DNA of 64,000 nt, taken from the NCBI GenBank assembly GCA_026004215.1, contig BPIR01000001.1:1020566-1084565 (forward strand), given 5' to 3'. A model generated the notes under the pieces. The model was not told the origin of the DNA and made no database searches. It was given only the letters and a program-made list of their open reading frames with translations. Both the position numbers and the translations under genes were made by a program. The stretch is from Candidatus Binatia bacterium (GTDB lineage Bacteria > Desulfobacterota > Binatia > HRBIN30). Shown here one piece after another: positions 18,008 through 26,600 of this stretch; the first letter of the stretch is position 1, and each line of letters starts with the position of its first letter.

Positions 18008-19107
18008 GCGAGTTTCAAATCCAAACAAACACGCAAGAGCCCCCGTTGGACTCCGCGCTGAAGGTCATCTACCAGTGGAACTACGACCCCGAGGTCGAAG
18101 AACTCCGGAATTTGTACCACAAGGCCCTCGAAGCCCAGTGGATTGCCGAGCGCGAGATCGACTGGGATCGCCCCATTGACATGGAAAAGTTCGCCACCAC
18201 CCCGATGGGCACCGCCATCGACATCGAGAAGTGCTCGTACTGGCGCTCCTTGCCGGAGGAAACACAGTGGGAGCTCAAGCGGCGCATGGCCAGCTTCCGC
18301 CTCAGTAACTTCCTCCACGGCGAACAAGGCGCCCTCATGGTTGCGGCGCAGCTCGTGAACGCCGTTCCGCACACGGACGCGAAGTTTTACGCGGCCACAC
18401 AAACCATGGATGAGGCCCGACACGTGGAAGTATTCGCCAAGTACATCAACAAACTCGACGAAGTTCGCCCCATTGCACCCGCGCTAAAAACCATCCTCGA
18501 CAGTACTTTGGCCACGGACGACTGGATGAAAAAGCTCGTGGGCATGCAAATCGTGGTCGAGGGCTTGGCTCTCTACAGCTTTCGGGAAATGCGCAACCTG
18601 ACCGAAGAGCCGCTGCTGAAGGAGCTACTCACTTACGTGGCTCGCGATGAATCCCGTCATCACGCTTACGGGGTACAGTACATTTCACGCTGCGTGCCCT
18701 GCCTCAACGAGGCACAACGCCGGGAGCTCGAGGATTTCGCTCTCGAAGCCGCGCGCACACTCATTGGCTCGCGCACGCAGCAAACGTTTTTCAGTGCTCT
18801 CCTGGCTATTTGGTCGGAGGTCGGCGTGGACCCGGCCGAGCTCCTCGCCAGCGTGCAACGCGAACGCGAGCAACTGCTGCGAGAAGACGTGCGCCCGGGC
18901 GGGCGCCTGGGGCCGGTGCAGGGCTTCGTTATCCCCACTCTGAAGCGTTGCGGCTTGCTGAGCGAACGCGTGGCCGCACACTTTCACAGTTTCCTGCGAG
19001 AGAACTTTACCAGCCGCGTGGTGGGAGAGGACGTGCAAGAATTTTTGCGCCTCCTTCCGGATATTCCCGAAGACACGGCCGCCTGGGTTCTCGGCCAGTT
19101 GAATTGA
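18004..19107 (+). CDS. Ferritin-like diiron (di-metal) oxygenase-type protein
   Basis: A 367-aa soluble helical protein whose start overlaps the regulator stop (ATGA). It carries a full carboxylate-bridged dimetal ligand set: E107 (GEQGAL), E137 and H140 (D-E-A-R-H), E186 (VVEGLAL), and E216 and H219 (D-E-S-R-H). The helix spacing is that of ribonucleotide-reductase R2 and N-oxygenase-like ferritin-fold enzymes. Radical-bearing tyrosines cannot be assigned by eye, and no R1-type partner is nearby. Likely chemistry is O2-dependent hydroxylation, desaturation or N-oxidation. Control by a FadR-like regulator suggests an acyl or fatty-acid-derived substrate. This is inference. Confidence 0.82.
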   Translation: MSEFQIQTNTQEPPLDSALKVIYQWNYDPEVEELRNLYHKALEAQWIAEREIDWDRPIDMEKFATTPMGTAIDIEKCSYWRSLPEETQWELKRRMASFRLSNFLHGEQGALMVAAQLVNAVPHTDAKFYAATQTMDEARHVEVFAKYINKLDEVRPIAPALKTILDSTLATDDWMKKLVGMQIVVEGLALYSFREMRNLTEEPLLKELLTYVARDESRHHAYGVQYISRCVPCLNEAQRRELEDFALEAARTLIGSRTQQTFFSALLAIWSEVGVDPAELLASVQREREQLLREDVRPGGRLGPVQGFVIPTLKRCGLLSERVAAHFHSFLRENFTSRVVGEDVQEFLRLLPDIPEDTAAWVLGQLN

Positions 19108-19173
19108 AAGGGGATCCGCGACCCTCCCTCATGAAACCCACAGGCACGCCTCTCCTCCTGGGATAGATCGTCT

Positions 19174-19215
19174 GCAGGCCGGGTGAGGGTGGGGTCGGGC
19201 GCAGGCCGGGTGAGG
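19174..19215. repeat. Two copies of a 15-bp direct repeat
   Basis: GCAGGCCGGGTGAGG occurs at 19174-19188 and again at 19201-19215, a 27-bp period, in the 288-bp gap between the diiron gene and the peroxiredoxin gene. It may be a regulatory site or chance duplication. No other copy was noticed. Confidence 0.6.
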
Positions 19216-19395
19216 TTGCACATGAATGCGGCGATTCGTGGCACCGCGGCCGACTTACAGCCGACCCCTACTTGGGCCACCCATTGCCAGGGCTTGTGGA
19301 ACCGACTCGTCCCGCTCGCACACCGAGCTCGGCACCCCTTTTTTCCAAAAACACGATGCAGTTGTTCCGACCGCCGCAAGTGGTAGGGTGACACC

Positions 19396-19926
19396 ATGAC
19401 CAAGCTCGGAACAATCTCGCTCGTCGGGTGTCTGTTCATAGCTGCCGCTGTTGTGCGCGCGGCTTCAGTGCCGGCCGTCGGCAGCCCAGCACCGGATTTC
19501 CAAGCAACCTCCACAGCCGGCCCGCTTTCTCTCAAAGACCTGCGAGGAACTTGGGTCGTATTGTACTTTTACCCGAAATCCTTCACTCCCGGATGCACAG
19601 CCGAGGCAAGTTCGTTGCGCGATGGCTTCGAATCGCTTCGGAATTTGCGCGCCACGGTCATCGGGGTCAGCACGGACACGTTGGAGACGCAACGCGATTT
19701 CAAAGAAAAACTGTCCTTGCCCTTTGAACTCGTTGCGGACCCCGACGAACGAGTGGTCAAACTCTATGGTGTCGAAGGTTGGCTCGGGATGGCCCGACGC
19801 AGAACCTTTATTATCGATCCGCAAGGAATTGTCCGAGCCGTGATCGAAGACGTGGACACGCGCAAACACGCCGAGCAGGTACGCGAACTCATAGAAAAGT
19901 TCGCGGCAGCACAGCCGGCTCCATAA
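19396..19926 (+). CDS. Exported 1-Cys-type peroxiredoxin (BCP/AhpC-TSA family)
   Basis: A 176-aa thiol peroxidase with an N-terminal signal peptide (hydrophobic residues 7-20, predicted cleavage after V-R-A-A near residue 23), so it probably acts in the periplasm. The thioredoxin-fold peroxiredoxin core follows, with the peroxidatic cysteine C67 in F-T-P-G-C-T and the conserved P-x-F-T/S environment. The resolving cysteine found five residues later in many BCP proteins is replaced (C-T-A-E-A-S). Recycling would therefore need an external thiol partner. It is monocistronic and converges on the methyltransferase gene. Confidence 0.9.
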   Translation: MTKLGTISLVGCLFIAAAVVRAASVPAVGSPAPDFQATSTAGPLSLKDLRGTWVVLYFYPKSFTPGCTAEASSLRDGFESLRNLRATVIGVSTDTLETQRDFKEKLSLPFELVADPDERVVKLYGVEGWLGMARRRTFIIDPQGIVRAVIEDVDTRKHAEQVRELIEKFAAAQPAP

Positions 19927-19945
19927 CACCGTCCACTGCCGGCAG

Positions 19946-20671
19946 TCAGTAAAGCCCCGACTCGTTCGATTGGAAGACGAGAAAGTACTGGTACGGCAAG
20001 AAGTCCGGCTCGGCCACGAGGCCGAACCCTGCTGCAGCAGCTTCCTGTAAAACAGTCTCGCGCTCCAGCTTGTGCTCCGGGGGCGGCCCCACAGGCAAAT
20101 CTCGCTTGTGATAGTCAATGATTACGAGTCGCCCTCGTGAGCGCAGCGCACGGCGAAGTCGCCGCAGGTAACCCACCCGATCCGGGAAATGATGGTATGT
20201 GTTCACCACGAGCACGAGATCGAACAAAGCCGGGGGCAAGCGTGGGTCCTCCGGCGGCGCGAGCACAGGGACGACGTTTTGCAACCCTTCACGGTTGAGG
20301 TGTTCGTTCAAGCGATCGAGTTGCCTCGGCTCCACGTCCACCGCAAACACCACGCCGTGCGGCACCGCGCGCGCTAGGCGCAGGGAGAAATACCCTGGGC
20401 CTGAACCGACATCCGCAACCCAAGCCTGAGGCTGGATCGCGAGGGCGGCCACCACCTCGTCTGGCCGTTGCCAAGTGTCGCGCTCTGGCGATTCCAGGTG
20501 GCGAATGTAGGCTTCGACATCGGCTGGCCCATGCATGTCGCGATTCCCGGAAGCGCCAGCCGGGTGAACATGGCCCGGGGTATGCGAAGGCCCAGGGATG
20601 CTCCGGCATGGTGTGCAGCCCGAAGCGGCCGCAATCGCGAGCGCGAGAATCAGTTTACGTGGAATTGCCAT
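19946..20671 (-). CDS. Class I SAM methyltransferase with lipoprotein signal
   Basis: A 241-aa Rossmann-fold methyltransferase. Residues about 75-190 contain motif I (ADVGSGPGYFSLRLA), the acidic end of strand 2 (V-D-V-E-P-R), L-V-L-V-V-N-T-Y-H-H-F and a late G-R-L-V-I-I-D-Y-H. The N-terminus is unexpected: M-A-I-P-R-K then a hydrophobic stretch ending in A-A-A-S-G-C, a textbook lipobox with Cys19. It is predicted to be an exported lipoprotein although SAM is a cytoplasmic cofactor. It follows the exported TPR gene by 75 bp on the same strand. The substrate is unknown. Confidence 0.85.
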   Translation of the reverse strand: MAIPRKLILALAIAAASGCTPCRSIPGPSHTPGHVHPAGASGNRDMHGPADVEAYIRHLESPERDTWQRPDEVVAALAIQPQAWVADVGSGPGYFSLRLARAVPHGVVFAVDVEPRQLDRLNEHLNREGLQNVVPVLAPPEDPRLPPALFDLVLVVNTYHHFPDRVGYLRRLRRALRSRGRLVIIDYHKRDLPVGPPPEHKLERETVLQEAAAAGFGLVAEPDFLPYQYFLVFQSNESGLY

Positions 20672-20746
20672 GTTGGCTCGTCTCCTTTTCGTTCGTTGCC
20701 TGCGCTGGCCCCCAAGGGGCCATCAGCTTCGGCGCGATGTTTACGA

Positions 20747-21454
20747 CTACGGGTGGCCACGGATGGCGCCCACGTAGCGTTCCAGCAACGCTTGCGCCTC
20801 GTTGCGCTGGCGCGCCTTGCCGTCGCGCTCCGCGATCGCAATCGCGGTGCGCAGCAGAGCCACGGCGCGCTCGCGTTCGCCGCGGTCAAAATAAAGTTGC
20901 GCCAACTCGACTCGCGCACCCACCGCATGTTCGGGTTCGAGGGAAATTGCTTTCGTCAAGCACTCTTCGGCCTTCCGTTCGCTACCCCCGAGCAAGCGCG
21001 GCAGTTGGCGATACAACCCTCCCTTGGCCGCCCACGCATCGGCGTGATTCGGGTTGAGCTCCAGGGCACGATCGAGATCCCGTTGTATGCCGACGAGGTT
21101 CCACGGGTTCGGGTACGCGCCGTCTAACAACAACAGGCGTCCCTTGGTGGCAAAGCGAGCAAAATGGGCGTCCGCATTGCGGTCATCGAGAGCCAACGCC
21201 GCCTCGGCGAGTCGCAAACCTTCCTCATAAAGTCGCCGTTTAGTGGCGGGATCGGAGGCATCCTCGCCTTGCTTCAACAGCACCGTCGCCTGGCGCGCGA
21301 GCTCCCGAGCTCTTGCTTGCGGAGGCTGGTCGGCAATGAGCATTTGCGTTTCCCCTCGGGAGGATGCAGGCTCAGAGCGCGCCGACGGCACGCAAAGAAA
21401 TGCGCCTGCGGCGATACCAACCATCACGGCAAGAACGATGGTGCTCCGTTGCAT
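20747..21454 (-). CDS. Exported tetratricopeptide-repeat protein
   Basis: A 235-aa protein starting at ATG 21454 (MQRSTIVLAVMVGIAAG). An N-terminal signal peptide with likely cleavage after S-A-R-S near residue 27 is followed by a helical array of about four TPR-like repeats. These include E-A-A-L-A-L-D-D-R-N-A-D-A-H-F-A, L-E-L-N-P-N-H-A-D-A-W-A-A-K-G and A-I-S-L-E-P-E-H-A-V-G-A-R. The layout recalls small periplasmic TPR proteins such as TatT of TRAP systems, but no transporter genes are near. A long in-frame extension upstream (to 22306) is antisense to the SagB-like gene and is not real. It probably works with the downstream methyltransferase. Confidence 0.8.
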   Translation of the reverse strand: MQRSTIVLAVMVGIAAGAFLCVPSARSEPASSRGETQMLIADQPPQARARELARQATVLLKQGEDASDPATKRRLYEEGLRLAEAALALDDRNADAHFARFATKGRLLLLDGAYPNPWNLVGIQRDLDRALELNPNHADAWAAKGGLYRQLPRLLGGSERKAEECLTKAISLEPEHAVGARVELAQLYFDRGERERAVALLRTAIAIAERDGKARQRNEAQALLERYVGAIRGHP

Positions 21455-21652
21455 AGCCCGAGACCGGTTCCGCCGTTGTGTAACACTCCCTGTGCTCGGG
21501 GGAAACCGAGAGCGTGTGCCGCGCCGTTCGCCGTAGTAGGCGCAAAGCGACGGACTCGGGTGCGCCCAGGCTCGAAGGACAAGCGGAGCGCGTGCAGCCG
21601 ATTTAGTCGCAAGCCCGTATATGATAGGGAGCGGCACGGTCATAACGGTGCC

Positions 21653-23182
21653 ATGAGTACACCCAATTCCCAAATCCATGCTGCGTGGCACTATCATCGC
21701 GTCACCAGCCACTCGTGGGAGAGCATTCAGCGCAGTGCACATGTACTCGACTGGGCCAATTATCCCCGGCCCTTCAAGGAGTACCGGAACCTTCCGGCTC
21801 GACCGCTGCCACGGGATTGGGCTCGAAGTCAAAAGCCAGCGCTTGCCACAATTCTGGACGATGGCGGCCGTTTCGTACCGCACGTGCGAATGGACCTCAA
21901 AGCGCTTGCGCGCATCCTGTACCTCGGCGCTGGGGTCGTTCGCTGGCGCGACATCGGAGGGATGCGCGTTCCGTTCCGGGCAGCCGCCTGTACCGGCAAT
22001 CTCCATCACATCGAGCTTTACGTCGTTTGCGGCGCGCTTCCCGACTTGGAGGCCGGAGTGTATCACTTTGGGCCTCACGATTTTGCACTGCGGTGCCTGC
22101 GGCCCGGCGACTTTCGCGCCAATCTTTGCGCTGCAGCCGCGGCGCCCGAGGAGCTTCGCGACGCTCCCGTGTGGATCGTGTGCACCAGCACCTTTTGGCG
22201 CAACGCTTGGAAGTACCGCGCGCGGACTTATCGCCACGCATTTTGGGATGCTGGAACGATCCTCGCCAACCTGTTCGCTGCAGCGGCAAGTATCGAGTTG
22301 CGCCACCGGATGCTGGTTGGTTTCGTGGACGGCGAGGTCAACAGCCTAATCGGGGTCGATGGGCGCAAAGAAGCCAGCCTCGCGCTGGTGGCTCTCGGGG
22401 CGGGGGCACCGGCTGCGAGCCAGAGCTTGCCCGTGCCGCCGCTCTCCTTGGCGGTCGAACCGTACTCGCGGCAGGAGGTCGAGTACCCGCAAATCCCCAC
22501 AATGCACGCGGCCTCGAGCTTGCTCGATGCAAAGGAAGTCCAGCACTGGAGGGAAGCCGCCCGCAGCCTCCCCTCTAGCCCTGTCTCGCCGAAACAGCGA
22601 CTTTCAGCGCCGGAGAAGCTCCCGCAAGAGCCGATCGAAGACATCATTGCCCGACGGGGTTCTACCCGCCGGTTTCGCCGCGAGCCCATCGCTGCGGACG
22701 TTTTTGCGGCGATTCTGCGCGCCGCCCGAACTCGTATCCCGGCCGATTTTCAGACGAACGCACCACTGACCAATACCTATGCCATCGTGCACGCGGTCCG
22801 CGGGCTCGCTGCGGGTAGCTATGTTTGCGCGACCGATGGAAGCGGGGTCACTTCGCTGGCGGCGGGCGATATGCGCCACCAAGCCGGCGCGTTGGCCCTA
22901 GGTCAAGCATTGGCCGCCGATGCGGCCGCCAATATTTACCACCTTGCGGACCTGCATACGCTGTTGCCGCACCTGGGCAACAGGGGTTACCGAGCCGCGC
23001 AACTGGAGGGCGGCATAGCCGGCGGAAAGATCTACCTGGCCGCGTTCGCGCTCGGAATCGGAGCCACCGGGCTCACATTTTTCGACGACGACGTCACCAT
23101 GTTTTTCTCTCCCCACGCTGCCGGCAAAAGCGTGATGTTCCTCACCGCCGTCGGTGTGCCCGCCCGAGGGCGCAAGCGCTGA
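21653..23182 (+). CDS. SagB/ThcOx-type two-domain nitroreductase-like oxidoreductase
   Basis: A 509-aa flavoprotein with two nitroreductase-fold halves. The first (about 60-270) has R-D-I-G-G...A-C-T-G-N-L-H-H-I-E-L-Y-V-V and G-V-Y-H-F-G-P-H. The second (about 335-505) has R-R-G-S-T-R-R-F-R-R-E-P-I, G-G-I-A-G-G-K-I-Y-L-A-A-F-A-L-G-I-G-A-T-G-L-T-F-F-D-D. Characterised SagB/ThcOx enzymes are FMN dehydrogenases that oxidise thiazolines or oxazolines in peptide natural products. No YcaO cyclodehydratase or precursor-peptide gene is visible. It is divergent from the TPR gene with a 198-bp intergenic region. The role here is unknown. Confidence 0.85.
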   Translation: MSTPNSQIHAAWHYHRVTSHSWESIQRSAHVLDWANYPRPFKEYRNLPARPLPRDWARSQKPALATILDDGGRFVPHVRMDLKALARILYLGAGVVRWRDIGGMRVPFRAAACTGNLHHIELYVVCGALPDLEAGVYHFGPHDFALRCLRPGDFRANLCAAAAAPEELRDAPVWIVCTSTFWRNAWKYRARTYRHAFWDAGTILANLFAAAASIELRHRMLVGFVDGEVNSLIGVDGRKEASLALVALGAGAPAASQSLPVPPLSLAVEPYSRQEVEYPQIPTMHAASSLLDAKEVQHWREAARSLPSSPVSPKQRLSAPEKLPQEPIEDIIARRGSTRRFRREPIAADVFAAILRAARTRIPADFQTNAPLTNTYAIVHAVRGLAAGSYVCATDGSGVTSLAAGDMRHQAGALALGQALAADAAANIYHLADLHTLLPHLGNRGYRAAQLEGGIAGGKIYLAAFALGIGATGLTFFDDDVTMFFSPHAAGKSVMFLTAVGVPARGRKR

Positions 23183-23345
23183 TCCCGTCTGGTGCAAAAC
23201 CCTCCGGAAACTGCCTGCTTGGTGCGTTCGGGGTTACCTCGAACCGCGTGCCCACCAGCCGTCAAGCGGGTTTCGGGGCAACGATGGACGTCCCACGGAG
23301 CGGAACGACAGCGCCAACTTACCCTCGGATTCCAGAGCGTCGAAG

Positions 23346-24398
23346 TCACACGTTAAAGCGAAAGTGGATGATATCGCCGTCGCGGACGACGTAATCTTTA
23401 CCTTCCAATCGTAGTTTTCCGGCTTCGCGTGCCTTCGCTTCACTGCCGCACTGCACAAAATCATCGTACGCGACGACTTCGGCTCGGATAAACCCCCGCT
23501 CGATATCGCTATGAATTTTGCCTGCAGCCTTGACCGCCGTGGTACCGCGTCGAATGGTCCACGCCCGCACTTCATCCTCCCCAGTGGTGAGGAAGCTGAT
23601 CAGCTCCAACAGCTCATACGCTTTACGGATAAAGCGGTCGCGGGCCGAACTCGATAGGCCCAGATCGGCCAAAAAGGCGGCTCGGTCATCCTCTGGCAGC
23701 TTGGAAATTTCCATCTCGATTTGACCCGCCAGCACGATACCCGGCACGCCTTCTCCATCGAGCCACACCTGAACTTCCGCCGGCATCGGCTCGCGCGCCT
23801 GCCCTTCCGCGACATTGAGCACCACCATGAACGGTTTGCGGGACAAAAATCCGAACCCGGATAGCAAGGCGGTGTCTTCGGAGGTCCAGTTCAAGGTGCG
23901 CAGCGGCCGTTCTGCTTCGAGGGCCTCGCGCAGCGTTTCCAGGAGCGCTCGTTCCCTCTCCCTCCCTCTTTCTTTCTTGAGTCTTTCGAGTCGGCGTTCG
24001 ACCAGCATCAAGTCGTTCAACACCAGTTCGCTCTTGAATGCCTCCAGATCGCGCACGGGTGCGGGAGGCTCGCCGCTCAGCGGGTCCGTAAACCCGCGGA
24101 CAACCTGCACCAGTGCATCCATCTCGCGCATTTGTGCAATCGTTGCGGGATCGAGCGCGCTCTCGGAACGGCCGGGGGCGGGCGGCGGAAAGTCCACGAA
24201 CACGATTTCCGCGTAAGTGACTTTGCGAGGTCGAAAGCGACGCGCCAGTTCGTCCACTCGCGGGTCGGGCACCTTGATCGTCCCCCGGTGCACCACGCCC
24301 GACTCCGTGAAATGCCCCACGGGCACGTCCACCCCACTCAGGGCGGTAAAAATCGTGCTCTTCCCGCTGCGCGGGAAGCCAACGATGCCAACTTTCAT
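23346..24398 (-). CDS. ychF: YchF/OLA1-family P-loop NTPase
   Basis: A 350-aa Obg-related nucleotidase of the YchF family, which prefers ATP and interacts with ribosomes. Seen are the P-loop G-F-P-R-S-G-K-S-T at the start, the switch-region-like F-T-E-S-G-V-V-H-R-G-T-I-K-V-P-D-P-R and V-D-F-P-P-P-A. A long coiled segment around 130-165 (ERRLERLKKERGRERERALL) is followed by a C-terminal TGS-like domain ending in D-Y-V-V-R-D-G-D-I-I-H-F-R-F-N-V. The P-loop and G-motifs differ somewhat from canonical YchF, so it may be a divergent paralogue. It is the last gene of the xerC-hslVU-arg operon, 26 bp after argG. Confidence 0.88.
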   Translation of the reverse strand: MKVGIVGFPRSGKSTIFTALSGVDVPVGHFTESGVVHRGTIKVPDPRVDELARRFRPRKVTYAEIVFVDFPPPAPGRSESALDPATIAQMREMDALVQVVRGFTDPLSGEPPAPVRDLEAFKSELVLNDLMLVERRLERLKKERGRERERALLETLREALEAERPLRTLNWTSEDTALLSGFGFLSRKPFMVVLNVAEGQAREPMPAEVQVWLDGEGVPGIVLAGQIEMEISKLPEDDRAAFLADLGLSSSARDRFIRKAYELLELISFLTTGEDEVRAWTIRRGTTAVKAAGKIHSDIERGFIRAEVVAYDDFVQCGSEAKAREAGKLRLEGKDYVVRDGDIIHFRFNV

Positions 24399-24424
24399 TG
24401 CTGCGCTATTTCAGGCAATCGGGC

Positions 24425-25633
24425 TCACGAATTGGAGGCGCGCACTTGCTGCGCGATTTTCAATCGCAACGCGTTGAGTCGAATAAAGCCTTCCGCATCT
24501 GCCTGGCGATACACTGCATCCGCTTCAAACGTTGCGATGTCGGGCCGGTACAGAGAACGCGGAGCCTTGCGCCCAACTACCCGAGCGCTTCCCTTGTACA
24601 GTTTCAGCCGCGCCGTGCCCGTCACCGCCCGTTGCGCTTCGTCAATCATCGCCTGCAACATCTCTCGTTCGGGGCTGAACCAGTAGCCATAGTAAACCAT
24701 CTCGGCGTACCGAGGGATCAAGCTGTCGCGTAGGTGCATGACCTCGCGGTCCAGCGTCAGCGATTCCACCGCACGATGGGCCAAGTGCAACAGCGTCCCC
24801 CCAGGAGTTTCGTACACGCCGCGGGATTTCATCCCTACGTACCGATTTTCGACGATGTCCACGCGACCGACGCCGTGGCGACCGGCAATCTCGTTCAACG
24901 CGGCCAACAGTTGAGCCGGGGAAAGTTTCTGCCCATTGACCGCCACCGGATTGCCTTGTTCGTAGGCGATTTCGACATACTCCGGGCGCTCCGGAGCTTT
25001 CTCCGGCGACACCGTCAGTTGAAACATATCCTCGTAGGGCTCCTGCCACGGATCTTCGAGAATGCCGCCCTCGTAACTCACGTGGAACAGGTTGCGGTCC
25101 GTGCTGTATGGCTTCTCCACGGTCACCGGTACGGGGATGCCGTGTAGTTGCGCGAATTCGATGAGTTTCGAGCGAGAATTCAGCTCCCAGATCCGCCATG
25201 GAGCAATCACCCGGATGTCGGGGTGCAACGCATAATACGTCAACTCGAAGCGAACTTGATCGTTCCCCTTACCCGTAGCACCGTGGGCAACGGCGTCGGC
25301 GCCTTCGGCCCGCGCGATTTCAATTTGCCGCTTGGCGATGAGTGGCCGCGCGATCGAGGTGCCGAGCAAGTACGCGCCCTCGTACACCGCATTGGCGCGC
25401 AGCATGGGAAACACGAAGTCGCGGACGAACTCCTCTCGCAAGTCTTCGATGTACACCTTGCTGGCACCCGTGCGCCGCGCCTTCTCCTCCACAGGCGCGA
25501 GTTCCTCGCCCTGCCCGAGGTCGGCACAAAAGGCGATCACTTCACATCCGTACGTGTCCACCAACCAACGCAAAATCACGGAGGTATCGAGCCCTCCCGA
25601 GTACGCCAGGACAACCTTCTTTGGCTTTTCCAT
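24425..25633 (-). CDS. argG: Argininosuccinate synthase
   Basis: ATP-dependent joining of citrulline and aspartate in arginine synthesis. It is 402 aa from the ATG at 25633 ([18 protein letters not shown]), the normal length for the family. The PP-loop S-G-G-L-D-T-S at residues 12-18 and the substrate segments [15 protein letters not shown] and [10 protein letters not shown] are all intact. The longer frame to 25954 overlaps argF and is rejected. It begins 10 bp after argF. Confidence 0.97.
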   Translation of the reverse strand: MEKPKKVVLAYSGGLDTSVILRWLVDTYGCEVIAFCADLGQGEELAPVEEKARRTGASKVYIEDLREEFVRDFVFPMLRANAVYEGAYLLGTSIARPLIAKRQIEIARAEGADAVAHGATGKGNDQVRFELTYYALHPDIRVIAPWRIWELNSRSKLIEFAQLHGIPVPVTVEKPYSTDRNLFHVSYEGGILEDPWQEPYEDMFQLTVSPEKAPERPEYVEIAYEQGNPVAVNGQKLSPAQLLAALNEIAGRHGVGRVDIVENRYVGMKSRGVYETPGGTLLHLAHRAVESLTLDREVMHLRDSLIPRYAEMVYYGYWFSPEREMLQAMIDEAQRAVTGTARLKLYKGSARVVGRKAPRSLYRPDIATFEADAVYRQADAEGFIRLNALRLKIAQQVRASNS

Positions 25634-25643
25634 CGTTCGCTTC

Positions 25644-26600
25644 CTATGCTTCCTTCGAACTTTTGCCGGGCGCAACGCGCCGCACCTGGCTGTGCTGCAC
25701 CAACCACACGAGGATCGCCTTCTGGACGTGCAAGCGGTTTTCCGCCTGATCGAAAACGATCGATTGGGGCCCGTCGATAACCTCGTCGGTAATTTCTTCT
25801 CCTCGATGGGCGGGCAGGCAGTGCATGACCACTGCTGACGGCTTCGCGCGTCCCAGGAGCTCTGCATTGACTTGGTATCCCGAGAAGGCACGCCGCCGCT
25901 CCTTGGCCTCTGCCTCTTGTCCCATGCTCGTCCAGGTGTCGGTATAAACCACATCTGCTCGATCGGCTGCCTGATGCGGATCGCGGACGATGCTCACTCT
26001 GGCTCCGTCCTGAACCGCGGTCCGGACGATTTCCTGGTCGGGCTCGTAACCCGACGGGCAGGCCAAGATCAATTCGAATCCGAACCGCGACGCCGCGTTG
26101 ATCCACGAATGGGCCATGTTGTTGCCATCCCCGATAAAGGCAATTCGGAGCGAGCCCAAGTCGTAGCCGCGCTCGCGGAGCGTGAAACAGTCGGACAGTA
26201 CCTGACACGGGTGGAGGCGGTCGGAGAGGCCATTGACCACGGGAACGGAGGCCCAGCGGGCAAGCTCTTCCAGGGTTGTGTGGCGGTACACGCGTGCCAT
26301 GAGAATATCCACCCAGCGGTCGAGATTCCGCGCGGCGTCTGCCACTGTCTCTCTTTTGCCTAACTGAATGTCGGCCGGTGTCAGATACACAGCGTGTCCG
26401 CCGAGTTGGAACATGCCCACGTCGAAGGTCACGTGGGTACGCAAGCTCGGTTTCTCGAAAATCATGGCTAAGGTGCGGCCGAACAGCAGCGGATGCGGCC
26501 GGCCCGAGTACCAGTCGTCCTTGAGGCGCTTGGCCAAGCTCAAGATTTCTTCCAGCTCCGGGCGGGAGAGATCGCGCAAACTCAGGAAGTCCCGTTTCAT
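25644..26600 (-). CDS. argF: Ornithine carbamoyltransferase
   Basis: Transfers the carbamoyl group to ornithine to give citrulline. The 318-aa protein has the carbamoyl-phosphate motif as P-S-L-R-T-H near residue 50 (canonical S-T-R-T-R; Leu and His variants here), the ornithine-binding S-M-G segment (D-T-W-T-S-M-G-Q-E) and the [11 protein letters not shown] motif. Its start overlaps the argD stop by 3 bases (ATGA), showing tight coupling in the operon. Confidence 0.96.
   Translation of the reverse strand: MKRDFLSLRDLSRPELEEILSLAKRLKDDWYSGRPHPLLFGRTLAMIFEKPSLRTHVTFDVGMFQLGGHAVYLTPADIQLGKRETVADAARNLDRWVDILMARVYRHTTLEELARWASVPVVNGLSDRLHPCQVLSDCFTLRERGYDLGSLRIAFIGDGNNMAHSWINAASRFGFELILACPSGYEPDQEIVRTAVQDGARVSIVRDPHQAADRADVVYTDTWTSMGQEAEAKERRRAFSGYQVNAELLGRAKPSAVVMHCLPAHRGEEITDEVIDGPQSIVFDQAENRLHVQKAILVWLVQHSQVRRVAPGKSSKEA

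Noticed and set aside
17059..19107. A 682-codon open frame covering the GntR gene in another frame and reaching the diiron protein
   Set aside because: Only the last 367 codons have family character; the upstream part is an out-of-frame read through the regulator gene.
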